Source: Clusia tigrina
Lineage: Eukaryota; Arthropoda; Insecta; Diptera; Clusiidae
Length of the DNA: 64,000 bases
Direction of reading: 5' to 3'
Assembly: GCA_920105625.2 (NCBI GenBank)
Contig: OV050032.1
Span: 132,723,897-132,787,896, forward strand
Shown here: positions 23,895 through 37,744 of the stretch, piece after piece
How the letters are laid out: each line of letters begins with the position of its first letter
Position numbering within the stretch: the stretch's first letter is position 1
Made by a program: the position numbers and the translations under genes
Notes under the pieces: model-generated
What the model was told of the DNA's origin: nothing
The model's database searches: none
Seen by the model: only the letters and a program-made list of their open reading frames with translations

Positions 23895-24215
23895 GCTCCT
23901 CCCACGTGACCGCAACTTCTGTTGCGCCCTATACTAACCAGTTCCGCATTAATCAACTCCCAAACATTCTTCCCATATTACCGCCAGCAATCTCGGTTGC
24001 ACCCACTCCCTACTATACTAACGACAGCAACTTCGGTGGCACCCACTCCTCCTCGAGCCGCAACTTCTGTTGCGCCCTATACTGACCATTTCCGCATCAA
24101 TCAACTCCCAAACATTCTTCCCATATTACCGCCAGCAATCTCGGTTGCACCCACTCCTTGCTATACTACCGACAACTTTGGTGGCACTCACTCCTCCCCG
24201 TACTAACCGAACCCC
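23895..24215 (+). repeat. Two tandem ~145-bp repeats after the zinc-knuckle ORF
   Basis: The sequence starting CCGCAACTTCTGTTGCGCCC near 23909 recurs near 24059, each followed by ATTCTTCCCATATTACCGCC and a CGGTTGCACCCACTCC module. Shorter GCAACTTC(G/T)GTKGC motifs are repeated inside. I see no coding sense. Confidence 0.7.
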
Positions 24216-24267
24216 CACACCTCCAACACCTCTCTACCAAATTGCAACCATTGCAAGGCGGGCGGTA

Positions 24268-24500
24268 TGTTCACGGGGTGAACCTAGTAGACAGAGCCAC
24301 GACCGCTGGTCACTACCAGGTGCGAGCGTCACCATGTCTTGGCTATGTCCGTGGTCGATCGGCTCTAGCAGCTTACGAGCTGCCTCACGAATGAATGCTG
24401 GCTCTCTTGCCATTCAACCACCGTGCGGAACACATCGGTCGCCAAGTTTGATTTAAGTGTGAAACTCTGAAGTAAACCCTTAAGTGCATAATATTTGACA
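24268..24500 (+). repeat. Probable start of the BEL 3' LTR (truncated)
   Basis: A purine-rich tract (AAGGCGGGCGG) precedes TGTTCACGGGGTGAACC at 24268, an arrangement like a BEL polypurine tract and LTR start. No matching 5' LTR is visible in the window, so this is inference. The sequence gives way to a Brca2-like fragment near 24590. Confidence 0.4.
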
Positions 24501-24589
24501 TAATTCTATTGTGATAAAAAAAAAACTTTAATCGTTAATTTAATTTGATTATATTGTGCAACTGCCCATTTTAGTAAAATCAGTGCGCA

Positions 24590-25140
24590 CGAGATAAATA
24601 AAATTATTGGAAATATAATATCAGTTTTTATATTTGAATGAAGTGATATATTTTGCTTATCCGGTAAGAGATGCTCAACATTTCTTCCAGTTCGCAGATG
24701 CTCTTCCATATTCTCCTGTGAAAAACTCACGCGTCGTCGACTATATGTCCGTAAAGGTTTAGTTTTAAATTTAAAAATAGAAGTTGCATCCTCTGGCGCT
24801 TGCGTTGATGTTGACGCAGGTCGTTCAGGTGAAAATGTAATAACAATGGCATTTGATTTTGCTGGTTGTTGCGGTGTGTGAACCTTCGTGCTTGGTGTAG
24901 CAATTGGATACCTGTGATAAGACTTGGCATACTCTTTTTCAACCTCCTCACAAAAATGCAACAGTTCGGAATCAGTGACCTCAAAATGCCTTTCCGAAAT
25001 AGGATTCTTCATTAAATCAGGTGTTAATTGAGTTTGTAGTGATTGTCTGAATTATTTTAAATAGGATGAAAGATATCGCAACTTTGGAAACCGTATACAT
25101 ATGTAATCTTTCTATGCGGTGTTTGGGCGTAGGATTACCT
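24590..25140 (-). pseudogene. Brca2-like fragment: N-terminal exon with tandem junction
   Basis: Minus strand: MKNPISERHFEVTDSELLHF starts at 25012 and reads on without the frameshift seen in the main array, through SYHRYPIATPSTKVH, AIVITFSPERPASTS and RRVSFSQENMEEHLR to about 24594. Upstream of the ATG lies the end of a preceding unit (PTPKHRIERLHMY near 25135-25095), joined as at the array junctions, so this piece was cut from a tandem array. In the 5' direction it stops at 25140, where a dispersed repeat begins. No BRC repeat is present. Confidence 0.6.
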
Positions 25141-25480
25141 TCTGTAAGGTACAGAGAAGACAGAGAAAGGAAAGTCTTTTTCTCTGCCAGCGTCCGAGCG
25201 GACACACCACGATTTTGAGTGGATTCACCACGATTTTGAGTGGATTCACCACGATTTTTAGTGGATTCACATTGACTTTGAGTGGATTCCCCTTTTTGTG
25301 ATCTATGCACAACTTCACTTTATTTTGACATTGGCAATCGTTACAATTTGAAAATTATTTTTTCGCAACGAATAATTTGCTGCTTTTGTGTCTTTCCCAG
25401 CAGCCGTGTCCGGAGATTTGAGACAACAACACATATAATGTAAAAGTTATGTTAATAAGATAGTAATTTTTAACTAATTA
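25141..25480. repeat. Dispersed repeat D, copy 1, with a 21-bp minisatellite
   Basis: Contains three to four copies of a 21-bp unit (TTTTGAGTGGATTCACCACG) at about 25203-25285, then unique sequence to CAGCAGCCGTGTCCGGAGAT and an AT-rich end running into (TA)n. A second copy lies at 35405-35637. Both abut the same Brca2-like words (GGATTACCTTCTGTAAGG). I recognise no TIR or ORF. Confidence 0.7.
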
Positions 25481-26350
<870 letters not shown>

Positions 26351-29220
26351 TTCGAATAAGCCACTTGGACGCTTGAAATACTGCCATTACTTCCGCCTGA
26401 AAGACGCTGCAATGGTCAGGGAGACGATAGGAGAGCTTGATGCCAAGTTTTCTAGAGAAGATGCCGCAACCGACCTTATTCTCCAGTTTGGAGCCATCCG
26501 TATATATGTCAATGGAACTGCCAGTGACCACTAAATTGTTGGACCATTCCTCTCTACTAGGAATGGAAGTGTCGAACCCGTGGTTTAGATTAGGTGTAGA
26601 GCACGTATAGTCGACGTCGTATAGTCGATTGGCGTTGCCCAGGTTCAGTCTAGTCCAGCGCGATATAGAATTGAGTATGGTTGCCGAGCATTTTGCTTGT
26701 TGCCTAACCAGAAGCCTAGTGGGCAACCTATGTAGGAATGCAAATAGAGCTTTGGTAGAGGTGGTACGCAGAGCCCCTGTTATCATAACCGCTGCTGTTC
26801 TTCTAACCTTGTCAAGAGGTTTTAGGTTCGCCGCCTTGTCAGTTGCGGGGCACCAGAAGACAGCGCCGTAGAGAAAGTACGGCTCAACCACCGCCGCATA
26901 GAGCCAGGAGATGGTTCGAGGTTGGACGCCCCATGTTGTACCCATGGCCCTCTTGCAGCAGTACAGAGCACACGTGGCTTTCCGTACCCTCTCCGCCAAA
27001 TTTGCTTTCCAATGGAGCTTAGGGTCCAGGATCAAACCTAGATACTTGACGCTATTGCTTAGGCTAAGCGTATTCCCATTAAGTTTGGGTAGGTCAAAAC
27101 TTGGTATTTTGGGCTTCCTGCTGAAGAGCATGACCTCAGTTTTGGAAGGGTTGACATCTAGGCCAACTTCAAGACACCATTGGGACAGAATGCTAAGAGT
27201 GTAGCTTAGCTTTTCTGATAGTGTTGACAGATATTTACCGGAAACAGAGATAGCAATGTCGTCCGCATAAGCTATAGTGTTGCAGCCGGTCTGATCTAAT
27301 CTCCTAAGTAGTGTGTTCACCGTCAAATTCCATATGAGGGGTGAGAGCACACCGCCTTGTGGAGTACCTCTCTTGACAGTCCTTTTAGCATGTACGTTTC
27401 CTATTGAGGAGCTAATGACGCGTGTTTTCAGTAGCTGTTCGATGAACCTAACCAAGCTGGGGTCCAGGTTCAGATTTACTAAACATTTCGTGATGGCGGA
27501 GGGACAAATATTGTTGAATGCCCCTTCTATATAGAGAAATACTGCAAGAGTATATTCTTTGTTGGCAAGAGATTTCTCTACTTGCTCAATGAGCACGTCA
27601 AGCGCTGTTTCCACAGACTTGCCTTTAGTGTAGGCATGTTGTGATTTGGAAAGGCACGTGGAATTAATAGAGCTCCTGATTTGTATATCAAGGACTCTTT
27701 CCAGTGTTTTCAAAAGAAAGGAGGACAGGCTAATTGGCCTATAGTCCTTAGGCTTGGTGTGGGTCGACTTTCCCGCTTTAGGGATGAAAACTACTCGAGC
27801 TTCTCTCCAGCTTATGGGAATGTACGACCATCTTAGGCATGCATTATAAATATGCAGTAGCCAGGGCGCAACCGCACTTGCAGTGTGCTGAATGTCCGCG
27901 GGAATGATACCATCAGTCCCGGGAGATTTAAAAGGCTTAAAGCTGTTGATGGCCCACTGAATATGCGTGTTGGTCATTTGGAATTGGGTTGAGTGACTTA
28001 AAGAGTGGTTGGTGTTAAAAGACCTGCAATCCACAAAGATTTCATTCCCCGGGAAGTGTGTTTCTATTAGGGCATCCAAAGTGTCGGTTTCAGAGTCGGT
28101 CCAGGTACCGTCCGATCTCTGAATACATTCCAGAGCCCGAGGGGTGGTATTGAGAATCCTCCGGAGTCTGCTTGTCTCGGACGAGCTTTCTATGTTGCCA
28201 CAGAAGTCTCGCCAAGACGCTCGTTTGGATCTCCTAACCATATACTTGAGTTCCCTTTGTTTGTCTTTGAAAGGGAGCCAGTCATTTGTGGATTTGGCTC
28301 TGTTGAAGAGGTTGCGACATACTTTTCGTAGCTCAGCAATTTCCGAATTCCACCAAGGGGGTTTTGGTTTTCCTCTTGGTTTCGGGAAGTTGCAGGCTGA
28401 TTTGGCAGCAGAGTTAAATAGTGATGTAATGGTTTCAACCGCTCGATCTATATCGAGGTGATTATTGATCGTGGGAGGAGTCGACTGCAGGCCAGACTCC
28501 ATAATGGTCTGGAATCGTGTCCAGTCAGTTCTTTTCATGTTAGTGTGTCTTTTGCGCTCTGCCGTATCTAACGTATCTGAGATCGCAATTCTAAAACAGA
28601 TGTAACAGTGGTCCGAGTAGGAGCATTCCTGCAAAACGCGCCAGCTCGAAATAAGGTGAGACGAGTGATTATTACCAAGAGTGAGATCGAGAACCTCCCT
28701 TCTATTTGAGGTAATGAAGGTTGGCTCTCTCCCCCTGTTAGTAATTACTATGTCGTTAGTAAGAATAAAATCAAAGAGTGACTCACCCCGCTCGTTGGTA
28801 TCCGTGCTGCCCCACACCTCGTGATGGGCATTGGCATCGGCCCCGATGACTACCGGGATGCGGTTTCTATTAGCCTCCTCTACCAGCTGCCTTAAAGCAT
28901 CCGGAGGCGGCGTCAGCCCGTGGTCGTGCGCCATGTAGCTGCTGACGATCCATATATCCATGGTGTTGGTGGAAATAACCATGGCTACATTATCCTTGTC
29001 GCTGAACCTGTGAAGAAGAAGAGCATTAATATTGTTCTTAACAAGAATACAGGCTCTGGGTTTACCTCGATCCTGCACGAATACTTTGCGGTATCCGCTT
29101 GTAGTGAGTCCGCGAACCTGATCATTTACGACCCAAGGTTCTTGGACCAGTATGAGTTCCTCTCCTTTTTAAGTCAGGTGGAGGATCAGGGCTGCTGAGG
29201 CAGCCATGGAATGGTGAAGG

Positions 29221-30648
29221 TTAATCTGTAATACCCTCACCATTCCCGGAGGTGGCCATCATCGTCACGCTGGCTGCCTTCTCTTCTGAAAGAGGAGAAT
29301 CACCAACGTCGTCGATATTGGTTATCGGATGTCCGCAGAAACTGCCTACCGATTCTGAGGCCGAAGCGTAACTCTCCCCATCATCGAAGGTGAGATCCGG
29401 TTCGGCCTGAATGGGGGGCTTGTATGCTCCCTGGTTGTCGCTCCTATAGACCTTGAGTGAGATCGAACTAAAACCATAGTTGATCTCTCCCTTTTTGGCA
29501 TTAATAGGGGCTAGAGAGTCCTCATTAAGAATAATGATGATCTCTCGAGAGTTGCGCTTGGGCTCGCTTATTTTTGCAACCTTCCAGTCATCCGTGGGGA
29601 GGTCGTAATTGCTGAGCCTAAGCAACTCCAGAATTTCTTCCGGCGAGGAGTGCTCTGCCGGAACCCAGGCCCTGGAACGCGGGCGGTTCGGGATCTGGTC
29701 TCTGGGAACAGCTAAGAGCTTGGCCCCCGGTCAGATTTCGCCAACCATTGAGATGGCCATCTTGTAAAGCTCAGCCGAGCGCTCATCTGAGCAAGCGATG
29801 AGCTTCACGTGCCCCTGATACCATCCCGCGTCCCGGCATACAGGTGATGGGCCAGGATTGGCCCTCAGGATCTCCCTGTAGATCCTGAAAAGGGCCTTCT
29901 CCACCATTTTCCAGTTCGCTGGGGAAATGGTACCGTCACTGTTTCCAGTGTCAACGATTGCCCAGATGAGGCCCTCTTTGGCTACCTCATTAAATGGCCG
30001 GGTAAGTCTCGGCTTGGAAGCCAGTCGTGGGCGTTTAGTTTCCCGCACGACTGATTGGGAGGGGTGCTCAGTCGGCCGTTGCCGTTTCTGAGCACCTTCA
30101 GGGGGTGGCTGCGGACGAGCACCAACATTTTGTTGAGCCCATGCCAGTGCTCCCTTGTCTTTATCAGACATTGAAGCGGGGTCGGCAGATTCCAACTTTT
30201 GCAGAATCCTGAAGGCGGACCTCCGGGTTCTGTACGCCCGTATAGACGCATTCACATGCGTGCGAGCACCTGAAGGGAGATTGGTGCTGGGGCCCGTGCT
30301 GGAGGAGGTCGGCTTATTTGCCGAAGCTCTCCCTGTACCAGTCCGAGGAGCGGACGGAGGGGCGACCCTAGCACCCGGCCTAGCAGCCCTGGTGCTGGGG
30401 TGGTCCGAAGCAGGGTTTTTGTGACCCTGTGAGGATGCGCTTGTGGCTGGGAGCGGGGCTGGCCTTTTGGCCGTAGCACCCGACGACATCCTTGGTCTGG
30501 CGACAAATGTCCAAGACGAAGTTGCTGCTGAGCTCAAGGCAGTTTTTTGCCTCACTGAGCTCGTTGATGGCTCCCCTTGTGGGTTGGCCGTTGGTTTTTT
30601 GTTGGGTTTTTTCAGGAATGTGTCCATGCAAAAAGGGTCCCCACTCAA
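29221..30648 (-). pseudogene. ORF1 of the LOA-like element (DUF4780-like)
   Basis: One frame from 30648 to TAA at 29221, broken only by TGA at 29731-29733 after MAISMVGEI. The N-terminal half is basic, Ser/Pro/Ala-rich and low in complexity. A helical part (RSAFRILQKLES) and a basic tract (KRQRPTEHPSQ) follow. The conserved part (LIWAIVDTGNSDGTISPANW, GWYQGHVKLIACSDERSAEL) resembles the DUF4780 domain found in fly LOA-type ORF1 proteins; that assignment is from memory of the family. The product should bind element RNA. The C-terminus is acidic. Confidence 0.7.
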
Positions 30649-31324
<676 letters not shown>

Positions 31325-31653
31325 TTGCTTGCGATTTGTGAGCAATCTCTCGGAAGATGACAAAATTTGTGTGGTCTCTTGTGATGAGATGAAAATTGCT
31401 GCTGTATACGAGTACGACTCATCAAAAGATATAGTCAGAAAGCCCACAAATTATGTTCAAGTTGCAATGGTGCGAGGTTTAAAGGCCTCCTGGAAGCAAC
31501 CTGTCTTTTATAGTTTTGACTGTAAAATGACTAAATCTATAATATATAATATTATAGAAGCTCTTCACAATGTGAGCTTCCCCGTCGTTGCCATTGTTTC
31601 CGACTTGGGTACAACAAATCAATCGTTGTGGAAAGAACTTGGTGTGTCTATTG

Positions 31654-31712
31654 GTGAGTTGCTTTATAATAATGAATAGGTATATAGTACAAATATATTT
31701 TAAATACAATAG
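31654..31712 (+). other. Intron 1 of the P-like transposase (59 nt)
   Basis: Donor GTGAGT, acceptor ACAATAG. Splicing joins GVSI to DKPWFQNP in frame. The site lies 17 codons after the second catalytic Asp, the position I recall for Drosophila P intron 2. Confidence 0.75.
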
Positions 31713-31943
31713 ATAAGCCTTGGTTCCAAAACCCATGCAATATGGGTGACAAAGTATTTGTGTTTGCTGACGCTCCACATCTGCTGAAGCTCATGAGAAA
31801 CCACTATTTAGATTCCGGAATATTGTGGAATGAAAATATTGTTACACCGCAGACAATAAAACAACTAATGCAGCATGTGTCCGGATCTGACGTGTCTATA
31901 GCCTACAAATTAACTGAAGATCATTTATCCATTCGACAAGCAG

Positions 31944-31996
31944 GTAAAAAATATAGTATAAAAATGTGTAAATATATATATGTTTATAAAATTTAG
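31944..31996 (+). other. Intron 2 of the P-like transposase (53 nt)
   Basis: Donor GTAAAA, acceptor AATTTAG. Splicing joins IRQA to GRQKVKLA in frame. I know of no intron at this point in the Drosophila P element. Confidence 0.75.
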
Positions 31997-32491
31997 GCCG
32001 ACAAAAAGTGAAATTAGCAGCGCAGCTTTTTTCACACACGACTGCTAACGCAATAAGACGTTGCGCATCGATTGGAAAACAATTTTATCTTCCACACGAC
32101 ACGGCAGATTTCATACAATTAGTGAACGATTGGATTGATGTTCACAACTCCAAGTTAACGACATTAACCTACCCTGGAAAAGAACCATATGGCAGAGATC
32201 TACCGAAACAACAAGAAATTCTGGATAGAATGGATATGTTTGTGGGTAAACCAATTATACCCAGAAAAAATACTTTGGCTCCCTTCCAAAAGGGTATTTT
32301 GTTGTCAAACATTTCGCTTCGCTTGCTGCATGAATATGTGTCGGAAAGGTACGGAATGCAATATATTTGCACATATAGATTAAACCAGGATATTCTTGAG
32401 CACTTCTTTGGAGCCATTCGCAGCAAAGGAGGATTACATGATCATCCCAGCCCAAAAGATTTTAAATTTAGACTACGAAAATATATTCTAG

Positions 32492-32709
32492 GTATTTTTC
32501 TCAAAAAACTTTTGTGGACGTTCAATATTTACTAATTGTGTGTTTTTACAGCAAAGGAGCTGCTATTTGTGTTTGTTCAATGTTTAGTAATTGTGTTGCA
32601 ATAGTTTCTAACATATCGTTGAAGGTAACCCAGTAGTAATGTGTTTGGGATAGTAGGATTTATTGAAAAACTTAGATATACATTAAAACATATTTCTCTA
32701 AATAATCAG
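32492..32709 (+). other. Intron 3 of the P-like transposase (218 nt), IVS3 equivalent
   Basis: Donor GTATTT, acceptor AATCAG. Splicing joins LRKYIL to ARNTEFLR in frame. It lies about 30 codons after the catalytic Glu, the place of P-element intron 3. If retained, translation would continue to TAA at 32533-32535 and give a truncated protein, as in the somatic repressor of the P element. Confidence 0.7.
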
Positions 32710-33808
32710 CACGAAATACAGAATTTTTACGTGGAACCGGTAATGTGGAGGGAGACGACACGGAGTGGTTAAATTTATCTTTTGACCATTCTAATTCTCA
32801 GAGCACTGTTAATCCAAATGACAGTACCGTAACTTTCACTCAAGATTTAATTGAGCCTATGGATGCTCTCGAGTGTGAAAACATTGTTGAGAATGATAGT
32901 GTGCCCGAACTGTTTCCACAGGAACTAGAGGCAATTTCTAACACCGATATCGATATTCTGCATGAAGATGGGTTAGAATATGTCGCAGGATATATAATTC
33001 GTAAACTCAAATTGGAAGAGTTTGAGGAGAATATAGACACTGGTACTTGGGTGGATCAAGTATCTAAAGGTTGGTTAAAGAAACCTTCTACAAATTTTTT
33101 AAATAAAATAAAGAGTTTGGAAAGCATCTTTAATACAACAAATGGAAATGAAATTGTGCACGCACCCAATTTGCAAAGTAGATTAGTTGCGTTAAGTTCA
33201 GCTGTTGAATTGCCTACATTAGCTACATCGTTGTTTTATAAATGCCGGATGCATTTTCGCATAAAACAATTGAATAAAAGGTTGAAAGTGCAGAAAGCAA
33301 AACAGCGCATAATGGGCAACAAGAAACTATTGAAAATTTCATTATAATCAGGTTTATTAAGGTAAATATTGAAATAATTGTTATAATATTTATATATTCA
33401 TATTCTTTATATTATATTAATCCATTGATTTATTTTATTCCAGATTTAGCGAACTACTTCAGTGCGTGCGACAACAAATGCAGCTGGAACTCTCTCAGGT
33501 AACTTTCAATAAATATTCTCCATTTAAATATTCAAACACTGCACCACTTTATAAATATATTTGTAGAAACTTCTCTTTCCTATATACATATATGAATAAT
33601 TTCTCACTCACATACTGAAAGTAAAAGAAATATAAGTCTATTTAACTATTATATAAATATTTGTATATTTTGCGTACTATTTTAAGCAGCTTTTATGTAT
33701 TCCTCCATTCCTCTCAATTTCGTTTATTTTTATCGCACATTGCCTATGTTTGACAATTCCAGAGGTACGAAATTCACCTTGCAGCCACCTTGTAAATAAT
33801 TTCACCTC

Positions 33809-34621
33809 AAATTTTTTACCGTATGAAAAAAAAAACACATCCATTTGGCCCTTTTTTTTAAAATAAGGAAATATCTTAATTTGTATTAATTTGCCTATAT
33901 AAATCAATATTAATCTGCCTGTAAATCAATAGTTTACTGGGAAAACTTTAATATATGTACATACAATAAATTACCTTTTTTTTGTCAAAACAAACTAAGT
34001 AGCACACGCAAAAAGGAAATACGTATCACATCTACTAAGCCAAATGCAGCACTATAATACAAGGCATTTTAACAAACAAAAAACTTATATTTTAATATTA
34101 CCTTCCATCCGGACCTTCCTTAGGAAGTTTGAAGCATTTTTGCCACCCATTGCATCAAAGGACACACTTCCGCTGTTCAGACATCTAAATATTTGCTCTG
34201 TAATAATAAGTTTATCTTCAATTACAAATTTATAACCAATTAATAATTATAACTCATTGCTTCTGAAATGACACTTTTCAATTTCACTTTTAAAATCACT
34301 CTCAATCACTACTTCACTCTACAAAATATTAAATGCTTTAATTTCCGTTTCAGGCACAGGACGCCAGAATCAAAAATGGTTTGCCCATTACGATTATTTT
34401 TCTTAATTGGTTGTTAAGAATTCTTTTATTTTTATTGTGATATTCAATTTTTTATATTTATGTAATTTTTTAATAAATTTTGAAGCAATATTTAACTAAA
34501 AGAAGTCAACGTATTTAATGAAATGTTTCTTGCTAGACTATAGTAATAAAATTACACTATATTATAGTATTGCTTTCATACACGGCACTGAGCGATTCAT
34601 TAAATTGTATGATTTTTGACA
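33809..34621. repeat. Block A, copy 1 (partial)
   Basis: AT-rich segment matching 41100-42245 and 57265-58431, entered at the point where the P-like element inserted. A stretch present in the other two copies is missing near 33830. A 63-codon frame starting MQHYNTRHFN at 34044 is kept in all three copies (also 41672 and 57850), but it lacks known motifs and may be chance. Confidence 0.75.
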
Positions 34622-34800
34622 TGCATGTACACAATAATACTGTGCACGTATCAACGAAGCAAACTCCGTTTAGAACACTCTACGGATTTGATTTCAACAT
34701 GCCAGCAAATCTGAAGCGCAAATGTGCGCCAGTTGTATATGGTTGGAAATTGGGAATTTGCAGATATTTACATACTGCAGCAGGCTACATGTAAATATAC
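34622..34800 (+). pseudogene. Short LTR-retrotransposon integrase-like fragment in block B
   Basis: Encodes TKQTPFRTLYGFDFNMPANL near 34650-34710, which resembles the end of a Gypsy-type integrase core (TPFxxLYG, then PANLKRK). It is absent from the other block B copies at the same point, so it was inserted. Too short to assign to a family. Confidence 0.4.
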
Positions 34801-35280
34801 ATAGATTTTTTCAGTTTATCGCTTAGGAAATAAGCGTGTAGGGAATTGAAATGTATATATATACTCATATATTGAATTAGAACAATATCCATGTAGATAA
34901 GATTTTGTACGCTACATGGTTGTTATAATTTAGCGAATTGGATGTTTGTGAAATGAATTCTTAATAATAATAAACAAAATAACGTAATTATATAAACTAT
35001 CAAATCTATTTAGATGCAAATTAGTATTTAAAATAATACTGAATTCATTGTTAAATGTAGACATACTTTCGCAGAAGCATTATATATATATATATATTTT
35101 CATTTACAAAATTCCGCAGAATTCATATCTTTATATGCTGCTTTGGAATTTTATAATTTGACTAATACATTGCAATTAGCCTGGTATATATTTTGTATTC
35201 AATAGATATGAATTGAAATTAAAATTCTTTTAATAGAAAACTATTTTCTTTAATTTTTTGTAATTTTGTTGGCAAATTTT
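34801..35280. repeat. Block B, copy 4 (diverged partial)
   Basis: Resumes block B with GTAGATAAGATTTTGTACGC near 34892 and follows it to TTGTTGGCA near 35272, with small deletions. It is more diverged than copies 1-3. Between 35281 and 35404 I see nothing recognisable. Confidence 0.7.
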
Positions 35281-35404
35281 ATTTCCTCACCATAGCATGG
35301 CCGTTTTATATTGTGTTGTTATTGTTTCACACGGTTAGTGAAAAAAATGGATTTTTTTCAACAGCTGATGAGGAAGAAGAAGAGTTGCGTATCTATTTTA
35401 ATCT

Positions 35405-35637
35405 ATGGGATTACCTTCTGTAAGGTACAGAGAAGACAGAGAAAGGAAAGTCTTTTTCTCTGCCAGCGTCTGAGCGGACACACCACGAGTTTGAGTGGAT
35501 TCACCACGATTTTGAGTGGATTCACCACGGTTTTGAGTGGATTCACATTGACTTTGAGCAGCCGTGTCCGGAGATATGAGACAACAACACATATAATGTA
35601 AAAGTTATGTTAATAATATAGTAATTTTTAACTAATT
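35405..35637. repeat. Dispersed repeat D, copy 2
   Basis: Same as 25141-25480 but lacking about 118 bp between the 21-bp minisatellite and the GCAGCCGTGTCCGGAGAT end. It still begins with GGATTACCTTCTGTAAGG, an 18-bp word of the Brca2-like gene, so the Brca2 flank came with the repeat. Confidence 0.75.
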
Positions 35638-35836
35638 AAAATGTTTAAGATTTACTTAATTTTCTAACATGAAGTTGGCTACGAGTGCCTTTGCAAGCAT
35701 CCAAAAAAAAAAAATATGCTTATTTTACCAGACATGCATACCAGCAGGAATTTCGGTAGTGTCTTTCACAATACGTATATGATTCACTTCATACAGAAAA
35801 TGTATAATGTCATAGAAATATATATTATACACAAAA

Positions 35837-35950
35837 ATAATATATAAACAATTCTAACACAAGTTACAATTTCAAATTTGTATAATAAGTAATGAATAAC
35901 TCCGCTAATAAATCTTTGGACAGGCAAAAGTTAATATCATATCATATGCT
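35837..35950. repeat. Hairpin element C, single arm
   Basis: The sequence from AACAATTCTAACACAAGTTA through CGCTAATAAATCTTTGGACAGG matches the reverse complement of 52060-52125, that is, one arm plus flank of the hairpin element at 51900-52085. Here the arm opens directly into a 305-bp (TA)n array in place of a short TA loop. Confidence 0.7.
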
Positions 35951-36514
<564 letters not shown>

Positions 36515-36519
<5 letters not shown>

Positions 36520-37615
36520 TCCGGCCATCCTGTTCATCGTCATCCGACCCCGATGACAAATCATCTTGATTCGCTTCTACGTAGTGCCAAAGCTTCATAT
36601 TATCCACGCTGGTAGATGTGATATTTGGGCCTTCTGCATCACCCACTTTGCGAACTTCGTAGCGACCGCATCTCTTGACTTTAATGATCTCATAGGGACC
36701 CAAAAACTCACTTGCCAGCTTTCGTCCAGCGACAAATTGGGTTCGCTTTATTGCCACCAGGTCACCGATTTTGTACACTAAGCCATGTTTGCGCTTCTTG
36801 TCATAGCTGCTTTTATAATTTGCTTGTGCTTTTGCGATTTCAACCCTAGCCTTTGTACGTAGTTCTTAACGACCCACTTCAAACTCGTTCTGCATCTCGA
36901 CTTGAACAAGATTAGTTATTTGATTGTCAATACCATCCCTCATGCGTACGCCAAACATTAGCTCAAATGGTGTGTAATGCGTAGAGCTGTGAATAGAGAT
37001 GTTAATTGCTTTTTGTACTTGCCCAACATACTTGAACCATTTGCTGGGATCATATGCTGACAGCTTGGCGATAACATTTAAGATTGTCCTATTGACTCGC
37101 TCGATCTGACCGTTGCCTCTTGGAACACCTGTAGTTGTCATCACGTGCTCTATGCCATTTGTCTTGTTGAATTCTTCAAACGCGTTGGAGACAAATGCAG
37201 CACTCCGATCACTAACAATTCTTGCGGGATTTCCAAAGAATTCAGACCATTCGTTGAGTTTTCGCAGTACTTCTTTATGTCCAGTTGACTTCGTTGGGTA
37301 TAGCCACACAAATTTTGAGAATCCGTCAACCACTGCGAGTATGTGCTTGTATTGTTTTGAAGTGGCATCCATGGGCCCAAGATGGTCTACGTGCAACTTG
37401 TGCAGCGGGCAGTCGCCCTTTTCGATACAGCTTAAAAATCCTTCTTTTTTCCCCAGCTTTTTATTGAATATAATGCACCTGACATAGTTTTTGATGAATT
37501 GGGTGACTTTTCCCTCTATATATGGTATCCAATACTGCTGCTGTATAGCGTGTACGGTTTTTTGTACCGAAAAATGGCCAACGTCATGAGCCCTCTGTAT
37601 TATTTCTCGTTCCAT
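36515..37615 (-). pseudogene. Integrase of Gypsy element 3
   Basis: Minus strand from 37615: zinc-binding start HDVGHFSVQKTVHAIQQQYW and RCIIFNKKLG, in which one Cys expected of the CxxC pair is absent. Core residues: HVDHLGPMD (Asp), RIVSDRSAAFVSNAF (Asp) and NGQIERVNRTILN (Glu), so DDE is intact. TAA at 36866-36868 interrupts after NEFEVGR, and the C-terminal part resumes at 36778 with YKIGDLVAIKRTQF and a GPY module (FLGPYEIIKVKRC). Confidence 0.8.
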
Positions 37616-37744
37616 AGCTTTCGGTACTACGAGTAGATCAAAACCATTAATATTTTTGAATAAGATGTTACCTTTTTCTTTGAAATTCTCGTAGGCTTGC
37701 GTCTTTAGAATTTCGAGGACAGCTTTACAGTGCTCGTCGTGAAT

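Noticed and set aside
33443..33500. Possible further exon after the P-like transposase (acceptor TTCCAG, donor GTAACT)
   Set aside because: It lies after the stop at 33347 and encodes no recognisable P sequence; probably 3' untranslated.
34044..34235. A 63-codon frame kept in all three block A copies
   Set aside because: The copies are recent duplicates, so conservation is uninformative; no motif or codon bias supports coding.
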